NCBI GenBank assembly: GCA_013397455.1
Contig: VYZB01000124.1
Span: forward strand, 308,524-372,523
Length of the DNA: 64,000 nucleotides
Source of the DNA: Crotophaga sulcirostris
Taxonomy: Eukaryota; Chordata; Aves; Cuculiformes; Crotophagidae
Direction: 5' to 3'
How positions within the stretch are numbered: position 1 is the first letter of the stretch; each line of letters starts with the position of its first letter. The notes under the pieces were generated by a model. That model searched no databases and had not been told where the DNA came from. It saw only the letters and a program-made list of their open reading frames with translations. Of this stretch, positions 24,066 through 35,700 are shown piece by piece. The translations under genes were made by a program, and so were the position numbers.

Positions 24066-24866
24066 GCCCCTGACTTTGATGTAGAAGTTTTATCGCGTTG
24101 AGTTGGTCCCGCACAGCTCTGGGCTCTAGAAACAAATCTTTCTCCCTCCCCCTGGGGATGGAACTAATTTTCCTTGTGCTTTACTTGATCCAGCTGCTCC
24201 TTCCTTTGTCCGACACTCATCCAGCTGTCTGCTCGAGACTGGATTTATTCTCTTGCCTTCAGTGGCTTTTTGATCTTTGTCTCCTCATATGGTTTTACTT
24301 CAAGTTCAAGTCTCAGAAGACAACCTAGAAAACAATATTTACTCTGTCCTGTGATTTGTAAGCCAGGGCTTAATAGCAGCTATCTTAGCAGAAGGGTAAT
24401 AATAACGACAAAGGCTGAATAAAGGGAGAGCTTTGGGCATTGCAGGCAAAGGAGCCTCAAACCCAACAAACAGCCCCAGAACACTGCAATGTGGGGAACA
24501 TGTTGCCCTGTGCCAGAACACAGAAAACTGGGTCAGATCTACAACTTTTGCTTTCAGAACTGAGCTACACTGGCAGCTCTTGCCTGGCCCCAGACAAAGA
24601 GCCTGAAGCACAGCAGAGCTGGTGCACTGCTGCTCCTCTCCTCTGCCTGCTCCTGAGGCAGGGCCAGCCCCGACAGCAGGGCACGACACAGCAGCAGCAG
24701 CCAGCAAGGACTCAATTTTCATCCCTTTGCTCAAGGGCAACACTGTTAAACTACATTAACCAGCTCCTAAAGCCTGCACTGATGCATTTAACTGGTTGTA
24801 CAACCCTCTTCGCTGTGTCCCACAAGATTAGGAATACGAACACAGTCAGTTACTGAAAACAATCAC

Positions 24867-24953
24867 ACTATCACAGTATCACAGTAACACAAGGTTGGAA
24901 AGGACCTCTGAGATCATCGAGTCCAACCTATAAGCCAACACTAACACCATCCA
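24867..24953 (-). mobile_element. CR1 3' tail fragment (ACTGTGAA-like group)
   Basis: CACTATCACAGTATCACAG is the reverse complement of an ACTGTGA-type tail. It is followed by GGTTGGAAAGGACCTCTGAG and CCAACCTATAAGCCAACAC, shared with the young CR1 group. It is cut after about 85 bp. Confidence 0.75.
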
Positions 24954-27900
24954 TGACACAACATCACAAACAGCAGAGAAAGAAGCAGTGAATCTTTAAA
25001 CTCCAAACGCTGCTCATCCAAAGGAAATCTCCTTTCTGTGTATGCACTCACAGACCAGATCGCCTCTGTTCGCATCCGCAGACCAGAGACAGTCCTTGCT
25101 TTTGCAGTTTAGGGGATTACTTAAGGTGCTGTGGGGTGTTCAGAGGGCACAGACTCCTCAACATGGCAAGGCTAACCAAGCATGGCCTTCATGTCACTGT
25201 CTAAAACAGCTAGAAGTCCCCAGCCAGACCTGAGGAGAGCAGCAGCCTTGGCCAGCAGTGGGAGCAGCTTAGTCTGAACCATTCAGACCAAGCCCTGAAC
25301 TGGGTGAAGTTCATCCCTGCTGACTGACACTAAGTGTTAAGACATTTCTCTTCCACATCAATCCGAGTCTGAGTTCTGAAAGAAGCAATTCCCTCCCAGT
25401 CAAAAAACTGACTTTACTTTCAGGTGGGACAAGATCGTAAAAGACACAGTCGGAGTATTCAACACCCTGTTCCACAAAGTGCCTTCGGATATGGGAATGA
25501 AAGTGTAAAGGTTGCTTTAGACTTGGAGCATGGCTCCATCCAAATCTGGCCTCGCCTTGGCCTAACAACCTCACCCATGTAGGTGACTGTGTTAGCCAGG
25601 AGACTTTTAATACAACACTTGCATAAACATTACACAAGTATAAAGTCAGAAAATAGTGCAGCTGTTGCTGGTTTACGTTCAATAAAATATGGTAAAGCTT
25701 TCTGCTTGCCTGAGTTCTGTTGTTGGATTTTTGTTGTTTATGTTTAGCATTGTTTAGTGGACTTAACAACACAATCGAATTAGTCATCAAATGGAAAATG
25801 TTGGGGAAAGGGAATCAAAACTTACAGTTCTTGAATGTCTGCCTGCAGAACAGAGTTAAATATGAGAGAAGCTCATAGGAGAGCTTAAAAATACAAGTTA
25901 GTGGCCCTCCCAGGGCACAGAGATAAACTGAATTGTGCCACTTGCATTTTTCCTTCTGAAATGTCTCTGTACCACCTGGTACACCCGAAGACAGATCTCC
26001 TCTACCCCAGAGGGGCTGTGTTTCAGGAAAGAGGAGGGCATTATAATTATAATAAACATCTAAATAATTATACTCTGCAACAAGGGAAACTTTGGAAACA
26101 TCCAGGCTAAATCAGATCAGAACTTCACTTAGTCCAGCATCCTGTCTCCAGCAGCAGAGAGAAGCAGACACTTCCAAAGAAATGTTGGGAAGCTGCAGTT
26201 GTTACTATTATTGAATGATGTGACCATGAAAAAAGGCTCCTGTTGACTCCAGCAGGCCTACACACGGCCCAAACCAGAGCCAAACTGCTGGTTTGTTTCC
26301 AGTGAAAAGTCCTAAAATAATCTTCAGATAAGAATCCCATGACATTTCCCTACAGACCCAAGCTCTGTTGTTTACATTAAGCGGGGATGTTTGTGGGTGA
26401 TCAGATACAGCCACAGGCCAAGGTCCCTCACTCAGCAGCCGAGCCACGTCAACAACCTGGATGTTCTACATGCCCTCTCCACTTGTAATCCTCAGGCAAA
26501 CGCATGGGCTTGTCTTCACAAGCCTCAGATATTCCTGTCAGTGCAATTCCATCACCACCTGCACGCAGCAGAGGCTCCTCCTACGCCAGGTCCCTCACCT
26601 GGAACCCTGCTGTGGCACCTTCTCAGGCACCACCACACACACAGCACGGGTCTGCAGCAGCTGAGGTGCTGCACGTGGCTGAGCCAGAAGTCTCATGGGA
26701 GAAGGAGCCTTTCCTGTTGCCTCTTTCAGGCCAGGGAGCAGGATGAAAGGCTCCAATCTCACAGCTTTTTGTTCAGCTGCGTCATCAGAGCGGAGTCTGG
26801 AAAAGGCTTGGCTGGGAGGCAAGAGGCCGTTCCCACCGCGCAGGGAACAAATCCAGCACCCCCTCCTGCCCTTGCCTTCTCTCAGCCACAGGCAGAACCT
26901 TCCAGGTTGCTTCTCCACCTTTCTGCCTCCTCGCTCTGGCACTGCAGAGGTTACTGGCCGTGTCCTGCCCCAGATTGCTGTGGTTGCTGCTGTCACCAAT
27001 TGGCTATTTCCTGACTGGGAGAAGCCAAGTGCAGGCTGAAGCCACTGAAGCCTCCTGAAGAAAACCACTCACTGGGAGGAAAAGAGCAACAGCTTCTCTG
27101 GGCTTCACAATGGGAGGTGAAAAAGGGACACAGGACGCTAATTCACAGACCTGTGCCTCTTCCTCACTCTTCAATTCCGCAGTCTCACCAGCCCTGTCCT
27201 CCAAGAGCTTTGAAAGTCCAAAGAGACTCTGGAAAAGGCAGCTCTGTCAATATTTTTCCTGGTCAGGAGGGGAATTTTTAACTAGATTTTCCATGGAGGC
27301 TGGCCTGACTGTGTTCCCTCACCCTTCTCCTTCCTCATGGCCAGAGGTGTTTTAGGTACTGATTCTCAAAACAAGAAGCACCCCTTAGCTGCCCACTGTT
27401 TCATTGCAAATTTGAGAACCATTAACCCTGGGAAGCAGGAGTGGAAGTGCCTGCTTCTGCCTCATTTTTACAGCTATAAATATATATAATGTATTAAAAA
27501 GGAATGCCAGGATTAATGTTCTGTTGACACAAAGACACAAATTACAGCACAAGGCTTTATGTACAGAATCTGTCAACATTCCATGTTTACTATCAACAAC
27601 CTCTTTAAATACAGGACCCAGAGCATTCTGCCATGATCAAAGGAAAAAAAAGAAAATATGGACCCGTGAGCAGAAGCAGGGATAATTCCTAGAACTGAAA
27701 AGTAGTAGGGAACGCTACAGCTTGGGAATAAAGATTGATGGGAACAGTTGCAAAGATAGCAAGGATTCTGCAAAGAACATAAACATAAATAAGAGTTTTG
27801 CATGGAAACAGCAACAGAGAGAAAGGCAGGAGTACTGCAGCTCAGGGTTAATGTACCTCACTTATCTTTTGGTGGGAATTGCTCAAATAAACCTTGTCAT

Positions 27901-28782
27901 GCCAGGAGTGCGATCAACCTGTAGCACTCTGAGGGATAAACACCCACCTGCACTCACAGCCCCCTTCTCAGAAAGGTCAGGTGTGGGCAGGGGGAGCATT
28001 CAGAGCTGCCTCCTGACAGAAAAGAACAATGCAACACAGAACCATGTGAATTACCAGAGGGTATGGGTTTCCCAGGAGGCTTCATTTGCTTGAAAAGCTT
28101 TTCTCATTACAATAAATCACTCAGTTGCAATGATTCCCATAGGCAAGCCTAAAATAAACCAACTTGCAGCAAGAGCTGTGAACTAAAAGCACAAAACTGA
28201 AACCCAACCACAACAGCAGGGCTGTCAGGCACAGCCTGTCATTACTCCCGCGATGCAACAAGCCGCATCCCTCTTGCAGCCCCAGCACTACAGTGTTTGT
28301 TCCTTAGCCATAAACTCTAAAGCCCTTGATTTGCCTTCTCCAAAGAGCATATTCAGAATGACAAGTTGAGGGCCCGAGCAGATGCTTTTCTGCTTTGTTT
28401 CATTTCATTGGAGTCCACTGTGGTCAGCAGCCTGCGATGCAGCCACCAAAGCAGCAGCTGAGGTGCACACGTGCCGGGTGTACGGGAAGGACACATCTCT
28501 GTCACCCTTTGTGCCAGGTATGTATAGACAATATCACAGCCACTGTTAACAACAGCCCTGGAACAACCCACTTCCAGCTACGGGAAAGGTGAAGCTCATC
28601 AAACCCCCCCACAGTGGTGGCCACTGCAATGGCCTGAGCTGTGCTGCCCAAGCTCTCCTGAAGCAAAATGAGAAGGTGCCAAGGAACACTGAGTGTTATT
28701 TGGGGGCTGTCCCTTGCAGGTCAGTCCTGTCCTGGATCTCCAGCTGCAAAGCTCTACTTCCCTCTCTGCCAAAGGCATTGGA

Positions 28783-28879
28783 GCATCAATTAACGTGAAC
28801 ATCCAGGTAGGCAAGATATTTAGTTAGATGGAATCTTGAGAGGTTTCTGACCGTCTGCTCAATGCACTTTGCATAGCAG
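28783..28879 (+). repeat. Left direct repeat flanking inverted-duplication copy B (~97 bp)
   Basis: The block begins GCATCAATTAACGTGAACAT and ends GCATAGCAG. It recurs at 29208-29308 in the same orientation, with one substitution and indels near its right end. Its last three bases, CAG, overlap the start of copy B. Confidence 0.9.
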
Positions 28880-29208
28880 TTATCTTAATCAGCAAATTCG
28901 AAAAGCAATAAGCTTGAGTGTGAGTACAGTAAAGCTTGCATAGTTAGAGAGACGTGGTTATTTTATACTTTTGAAGAGGCAGAAACAGCTGCTTTGTGTG
29001 TGTGTGTGTGTGTGTGCACGGGATGGAGGAAAAAATTAAAGTGGTGGGGTTTATTTTTCCTCCTGTCAGCATAAAGACAGAGGCATAGGAATTTCGTGTA
29101 AGGTGCAAGAAAGGGGTGAAGACAAGTCTGATGATCTTACAGCAGTAGAATGGCTGGTACCTGCTCCTTGATCACAGAGCTTTCTCTAAGAGCTGAAAGC
29201 AGACTCAG
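28877..29208 (-). repeat. Inverted duplication, copy B (332 bp)
   Basis: This is the reverse complement of 23121-23452. It carries the matching (GT)n run at 28995-29016 and is bracketed exactly by two copies of a ~97-101-bp direct repeat. That layout indicates copy B is the inserted copy and that the insertion duplicated its target. Confidence 0.9.
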
Positions 29209-29308
29209 CATCAATTAACGTGAACATCCAGGTAGGCAAGATATTTAGTTAGATGTAATCTTGAGAGGTTTCTGCTCAATGCACTGAGCTTTGCAGTTTG
29301 CATAGCAG
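29208..29308 (+). repeat. Right direct repeat flanking inverted-duplication copy B (~101 bp)
   Basis: Second copy of 28783-28879, starting GCATCAATTAACGTGAACAT and ending GCATAGCAG. Near its right end it has GAGCTTTGCAG, absent from the left copy, and it lacks the left copy's ACCGTCTG. The left junction with copy B shares AG. Confidence 0.9.
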
Positions 29309-31298
29309 GGGCTTGGATATCCGTAAATGAGGAGTCAAACTGCAGCATCCAAGCAGACTGCTCTCTTCCTGCACTGATCAACATGTGTGTGTGCGTGTGT
29401 CCCTGTGTTCTTCCAGCACTGCTGTCCTCCTAACGGGGCAGAAGGCTCCGTCTGCAGCTCAGTGGTTCCTGTCGTCTGGTATCTTTGGATGGCACTATAT
29501 TAAACACCCCCTTTTGTTGGAAAGCAGTCAGCTTCAGATTCCTGGGATTCATCTCAAAACCATTAATAGAAACCAGTTATAAAAACAGAAAAATTGCCCA
29601 GGAAACCAACACAGATTCTTTTTTTTTTTTTCCAGACTGAAGCCTGAAGATTATTTTTCCAAGATAAAAATGTGTTTTGACGGTTCTTCCACAACACAAA
29701 ATCCAAGAAGCTGGGTTCAGTGTGGGGAGAAAAGCCAAACTGACTTATGTGTCCAAAAAAATTATCAAAGGCGGATAGTTAGCAGGTATGAACCTCATAC
29801 TACCTGGCCTATGGCAGTTTACACCTGTAGTCTAAACAGACAGGAGCAGCAGGGAGCCAACACTGAAGGAAATGACTCACCCCAATTCACACAGCAGAGC
29901 AGTGGCAGAATCAGGAGCACAGCCCAGCCCAGCTGCCTCTCAGCCCAGTGGTCTCTTGCTCCAAGACTGCGTTGCCTCTGTCCTCTTGGAGCCCAGAAAG
30001 CCCTGGCTCTGCATGAAGACTCGCTGTGCACGAAGGCTCAGGGGGAAGCAGGCTGAAGACAAAAATCTCCTTCCTGTCTTTCAGCTCTGGCAAGTCTCAA
30101 TGGTACAGGGAACTCGCACAGAATTTGGACAGAATCCTGATTTTTAACCTGCCTGTTGCATCCCTCTTGCCTCTCAGAATTTCCAGGATCCTGATTCCCT
30201 AGGGTGAACAAGAGTCATCACTGCCTGCTGCTTCTTTTCAGGACATGACAGTGGAATTACATTATTTCACTTTTATTTTGTTTAAAATATTAGGCACTGG
30301 TCTCCTCAGCTATTCTGAAAGCCAGGAGTGTCTTCAACACACAGAATTAAAAATAATAAAAGAACAACATAGGTATGAGCTCAAAAATCACTGCATGAAC
30401 CACGAAGTTCCTAAGAGGGTGGAAAAACATGCAAAGTTGAATTGGATTCCCCATCAGTCACACCTTCAGGAGCTGTCTCGATGCATGTACCTGTGTGTGT
30501 TCATCTTCCTCTAAGGTTCACACAGCTGGGAAGCAGGGGGAGATTTTTCAGGGTTTCTGACTTAGAGCCCCCCAAAACTCCTAGAACTATACTGACAAAT
30601 GATCCCCCCCCCAATCAACTTCTGGATATGGAGTGCCTGAGACAGAAGGGTATCCAACCCATGACACGGGACTGACTCACTCCCATGGGAGCTGTGGTTC
30701 CACAGCGTCTTCGCTTTTCAAACCCGCAGCGAAGCCACGAGGTTCCCCTCCAGGGAACGGATACCCAGTCCTGGTCCAATTCGGCAGATGGCAGACAGCA
30801 CTGAGATCCAGGAGGAAATGATTGGGGGATCAAATCACCGCTTTGAACATTTACTCAGCCAGTGTGTTTGTCTTAAGAAATGCAAGAGAGGGCAGCAGCT
30901 CAGAACCGTGACATTCCACCTGGCTGTTACTCATCCACTTTCTAAAGTCCACAAAACAGGCAGACCTGGGTCCCATCTTTCAGTTCAGTTACACCCTCTG
31001 TGAAGAGCCCTGCACTTGGCACACATTTTCATTCCAGATCTCAAGGCAGTTTACAGCAAAATGGTTCAACTTACACAAGGGAGGTAGGGGAGAAGTAACT
31101 GGACCAAGAGCCACTGGAGAAGAGAGTCCAGGAATCCTGCATCAGCCAGAAGCTCAGTCCTTCCACTCTTGCCATAGGAAGGACATACCAGCAGTCTCTG
31201 GCTGTACTGCCAAAACTTTATGATGGGACACCCATCAACACAAGGCTGGCAGTGGTACAAAAGTTACAGCCTTTTCAGGTCCCGAGAAAACTGGGAGG

Positions 31299-31590
31299 CC
31301 TTGGAGCAGCCTCCAGTACTGAAAGGGGCTCCAGGAAAGCTGGGGAGGGGCTCTGGATCAGGGAGTGCAGGGACAGGACAATGGGGAATGGTTTTAAGAT
31401 GGAAGAGGGGAGATTGAGATGAGATCTTAGGAAGAAATGTTTTGCTGAGAGGGTGGGGAGGCCCTGGCCCAGGTTGCCCAGAGCAGTGGTGGCTGCCCCA
31501 TCCCTGGAGGTGCTCAAGGCCAGGTTGGATGGGGCTTGGAGCCCCCTCACCCAGTGGGAGGGGTCCCTGCCCACAGGGAGGGCTGCACTG
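31299..31590 (+). mobile_element. CR1 3' fragment without tail
   Basis: The match runs from GGAGCAGCCTCCAGTACTGA through the GGTGGGGAGGCCCTGGCCCA and CCCATCCCTGGAGGTGC blocks, then breaks off in the GTCCCTGCCCA block. The 3' terminus is missing, through later deletion or rearrangement. Confidence 0.9.
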
Positions 31591-32518
31591 CCAGCCTTGC
31601 CCAGAGCAGTTCTCCAGCAATCTCGCAGGCGGGCAGCAGCAGGTTGGGTTTAGCATGGGAACAGCTTAAGCCACAAGCACACGGCACAGTTTATTCCTGT
31701 AAAGAACCAAAGAGTTCTGAGAGTACTCTGGGAGCGGGCACGTTTAGCCAAGAGATGCCACTTTGTGTCCCCCTTCTGACCACCAGCATCGTGCCTCAAA
31801 CCACATCTTTCGGTCCCTCTGTACGTGGGAAGAGTGTTCTGGTGTTAGGAGCTTTGGAAGGCAAACTCCATCCCTCACACTAATTGCAACCTACCCGTCG
31901 CACCCGCCTAAAATAATTAAGCAGTGGGATTCCAGGCTCAGCATCTTATTTTGAGATCAGAAATGACTGGGAAACAGTGGAAAAATTAATAGGTTGGCTC
32001 TGAACAGGGTGCTCGAGAGAGTTTTATCATTTACCTCAGGTTTGTAGGCCACCTCTTTTATAATCAAAATGCTTTGGTTGAAGGGAGGTGGCTTTCCATA
32101 ATGCAATGTAATCCTGCTGCCAAATTTAGACACACAAACTTGGAGCCTGGTCAACTTCTAAGTAAAGTCAATGCAGATTGTGTATTTGCTCTAAATCAGT
32201 CAAAGAGGACTCCCACAACCATAGCTTTCTCTAAAGAAAACAAGGTGCTGCTCGTTTTGCCTCCTTTAGAAATCACGTTCTATTTCTGCATACAAACCTA
32301 CTCGCTTGAACCAGCATTGCTCCTCCTATCCAGAGACCCCAGTGTTACACTAAATTTAATGTTCTACCACCCTTTTGAGAAGAAAAATATCTTCAGCCCC
32401 ATTAAGAAAGGGAGGAAAATGAGAAACTACTTTTTTTTAGTATCTTGTCATCATCACAAAGGAAACATGTCAGAGCTCAGAAGCTCCTGGTTCCTCATTT
32501 CTTATTGTTTCTTAAATA

Positions 32519-32746
32519 ACAGTTTCACAGTTTCACAGTACAGCCAGGTTGGAAGAGACCTCTGAGATCATCAAGTCCAACCTATAAGCCAACACTAACA
32601 CCAACTCATCACCTAAACCATGGCACTGAGTGCCTCATCCAATCTTCCCTTAAACACATCAAGGGTCGGCGACTCCACCACCTCCCTGGGCAGCGCATTC
32701 CAGTGGCCAATCACCCTTTCAGTGTAGAACTTCTTCCTAACATCAA
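32519..32746 (-). mobile_element. CR1 3' fragment (ACTGTGAA-tail group)
   Basis: The element begins AGTTTCACAGTTTCACAGTA, the reverse complement of an ACTGTGAA tail, and ends at GAACTTCTTCCTAACATCAA. Its 5' break is at the same place as in the copies at 14636 and 46139. It looks nearly identical to them. Confidence 0.9.
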
Positions 32747-35700
32747 TAATCCCAGTTAAATTAGTGGTATAACATGGAAGCTTTCCCTGTTCTCTAGTCT
32801 CAGAGGATTTCTTACTCTGATAAATATCATTACGATCCCTTTCTTCCATGAAATCAGCCAATAACAGGTGCTCTTTTACCTGCTCATTAAATGTAAGCAC
32901 GACCAGAGAGTAAACAGCCACCAACAAAGACATTAATGGCATTGTGCAGTTGGTGCATCCTCTGAAAAGTGCAGTTTATGAAAAATGGTTGAAAAGCACA
33001 CAATTTAGCCTATTTTTTCCTGCAGAACCTGCCTGCTCTCCAAGAGGCCCTTGAGGAGTTGTGGGAGAGCTAAGTACCCCAGTATGATGATTCCAGCAAA
33101 ATTACCTTCAGCAGACGGGTCCAGAGGGAATGGTTTAGCTGAAAAGAGATTCCTGTAAATTTATAGAAACTTGGCTCTTTACAGTCACAGATAATGAGGT
33201 GCTCCTGACAGAACCACAGCAGAGAAGGCTGTTCCTTTGGCACTTCTTGGGTCCATAAAATAATGTGGTACTTGAATAGAGGGGTGAGTGTCTCAGGAAC
33301 TGTGCAGAACAGCAAGTGACAACATCCCTCCAAAGCACACGAACAGCATCAGCTGTTACCGCGTTCTAGCAGCGGCTAAGGAACATTTCCATAGTGTCTT
33401 CATCCAAAATGCCAAAGCCCTTTTCAAAATTATGACAGTCAGCCATGACAAAAACGTAGCCATTCTGGAGCAGCAGGTGCTTCACAAACCAAAATTCACT
33501 CTATAATAATTTAGGAAGAGGAAAGAAAGGATATAAACTTGGAGACCCCACCCCACACACCCCTTCCGACCTAACCTGATGATGTGAAATCAGTAATTAC
33601 TCCCAAAGACTCAAGCACCTAATTCTACCCTTCAGACATCACAGCTTCCCTACAGACGTGTATTTTTATTTGTTCCCCTTTCCCCTCTCCAGCAATATTA
33701 TAATTGGAAATCACTCAAGGAGAAGGTGTTGCACCCAAGGCACACATGCCAACATTGTTATTTTCTGCTCACTTTCTGTTCACAGTCCCAAGGTTTCTGT
33801 ATAAATTACTCATGAGAGAAAGCCTTTCCTGTCTTTCCAAGGGCTAGAATGTTCTTCCCTTCCCCAAGCAACGGATGATGCTATCAGAAAGTAGGACACT
33901 TTTAGCTCTGTCCTACCTTCCAACAGGCCTGCAGCAGCAGTTCTCACAGGGGTAGGATGCCAACAATAACACAGGCATCATGAAGACAGTAAAATCTGGC
34001 ACTGAGTTCTCTCAGGATGTCCATTCAGACCTGGGGAAAGCAACAGGAGAGATGAGATGCAGCAGCATCCTCTGGACAGTAAGTGAAACAAGATGAATGG
34101 CCAGGGAGGCCCAAGCAAGGCTCCCTAAGCCTGGCTGACCCATCCCAGATCCTGCCTCCCGGCCGTACCTGCTGATTCTGCTGCTGAGCAGCTTCCAGCT
34201 GGCTGCTCCACGGCGAACGCGCTGCTGACAGCAGCAAAACCCCCTGGTCGGGAGAGGAAACGGCTCTGACTCAAAAGCACCCAGGGAATGGAGCTGGTGA
34301 GTAACGGGTGCTGTTCACACGCAGTCACATCACCAACTGTAACTGCTGTCGTTTCTTCTACAGCTTTTCTTTGGCATGTTCTTCTACAACTGCTTATTCT
34401 TCAAGTTTAACCATTTCCTCACTGGCTGATGACAAAGCTCAGCCAGAAACACCCTGCCATGAACTGACGATTCCCTTAAAATAAACCTGACAAATTCCAA
34501 GCTAGTAGTTGTTTTACCTGGTGTGCCAACTCCTTGCTCAGAGCTCCAAATCCTTGTCCTAACACCAAGTGATTATGGGATTCTGAAGCCCTTGCAGCCA
34601 CCGAGAGCGTTCTCCACTCAGTACTCTCCCTCAGTACAAGCCCTGCCTGATCAGCACCAACTCTTGTTTAGTGAACAAGAGAAAAACTCATTTTTAACAA
34701 ATATTTCATGTTATTTTTCTACTTTAAGCAAAGTTTTAGCCACATTTCCTAAGGAAACAACACACATACAGTTATGTGATCCCACTGCCCATTCAATCTC
34801 CGCCTTCTTCCCCGTATTTTGAAATGCAACAGCCAATTTCAGCTACATTTGAATAGGGAAGTCATATAGTTCTTACAAGTTTTGTAACGAGCACAACAGA
34901 GTAGACACATTAGTGCCCATGCAGGGAGCCAGACTCAAAATTCAGCCTTATTTCAGGGAATTGACAAGAATAGTGATGATAGTCTTAAATTCTCTCATTC
35001 ACAAACCCCCTTGTTTCAGTTTTGTTCCTCTGTCTTATAGGGAAAAGCAAGCCAGAATGGGTACCTCCACAAGAAAGCCAGCACATTCTGTTTGCTTAAA
35101 GCCACCTCAGGTGACTCCAAGAGCTACAGTTACTGATTTCTTTTTTTTTTTTTTAATTCAAAAATCAGCAGAAAAAGCAAAACGCACTTTTCAAAACCAT
35201 TTCAACACTGCAGGTTAAGCACAGAGTGCTGTTATTTTTGGAGAGTAAAGGACCAGGCTCAGCCCAAGCAAACCCAAACCAGAATGTTTTCACAGAAGAG
35301 AAACACCAACAGCATAACAGCACAAATGCTGAAAAGATGTCATTTTAGTTACCCACAGGTGCTGTTTGCAGGATCAGTAAGGTCACTTCAGCCAGACTTT
35401 CAGCTCATGTAAACAGGCACGGTTTGGTTTATTAACTTTGGAACACATGGAGTAGGGTGCACACCCACAGAACTAGAGCTGGCTTCATATTTCAAGAAGG
35501 ACCAAGTCAGAGCCATCGAAGCCCATGTACATACACCAGCTTCTCCTAGTAATATAATGATAGTTTTCAATATGACAATGTCCCATTTAATACCAGCTTT
35601 AACTCACCAGAGTGAAGGTACACACTGGTTTCTCAGTGGGCAATGGCAGTTGGGTAACAGAAGGAACAAGTCCCCGTGCTTTAGGGTTTAAGGACGCCCA

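Larger units (their letters stand above)
23765..31298. other. Intergenic between MXRA8 and AURKAIP1, left part; no gene supported
   Basis: Open frames are short and compositionally ordinary. I found no domain, splice-consistent exon or RNA gene. The only structures are the pyrimidine-rich stretch, a CR1 remnant and the inverted duplication with its flanking direct repeats. The MXRA8 promoter and 5' UTR should lie at the left edge. Confidence 0.45.

Noticed and set aside
25311..25790. 159-codon open frame on the minus strand
   Set aside because: No recognised motif, no promoter features and no plausible splice partners. It is probably chance.
26391..27014. 207-codon open frame on the plus strand in the MXRA8-AURKAIP1 interval
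   Set aside because: No domain, signal peptide or splice context, Pro/His/Ser-rich composition, and overlapping open frames on both strands. This is typical of GC-richer noncoding DNA.
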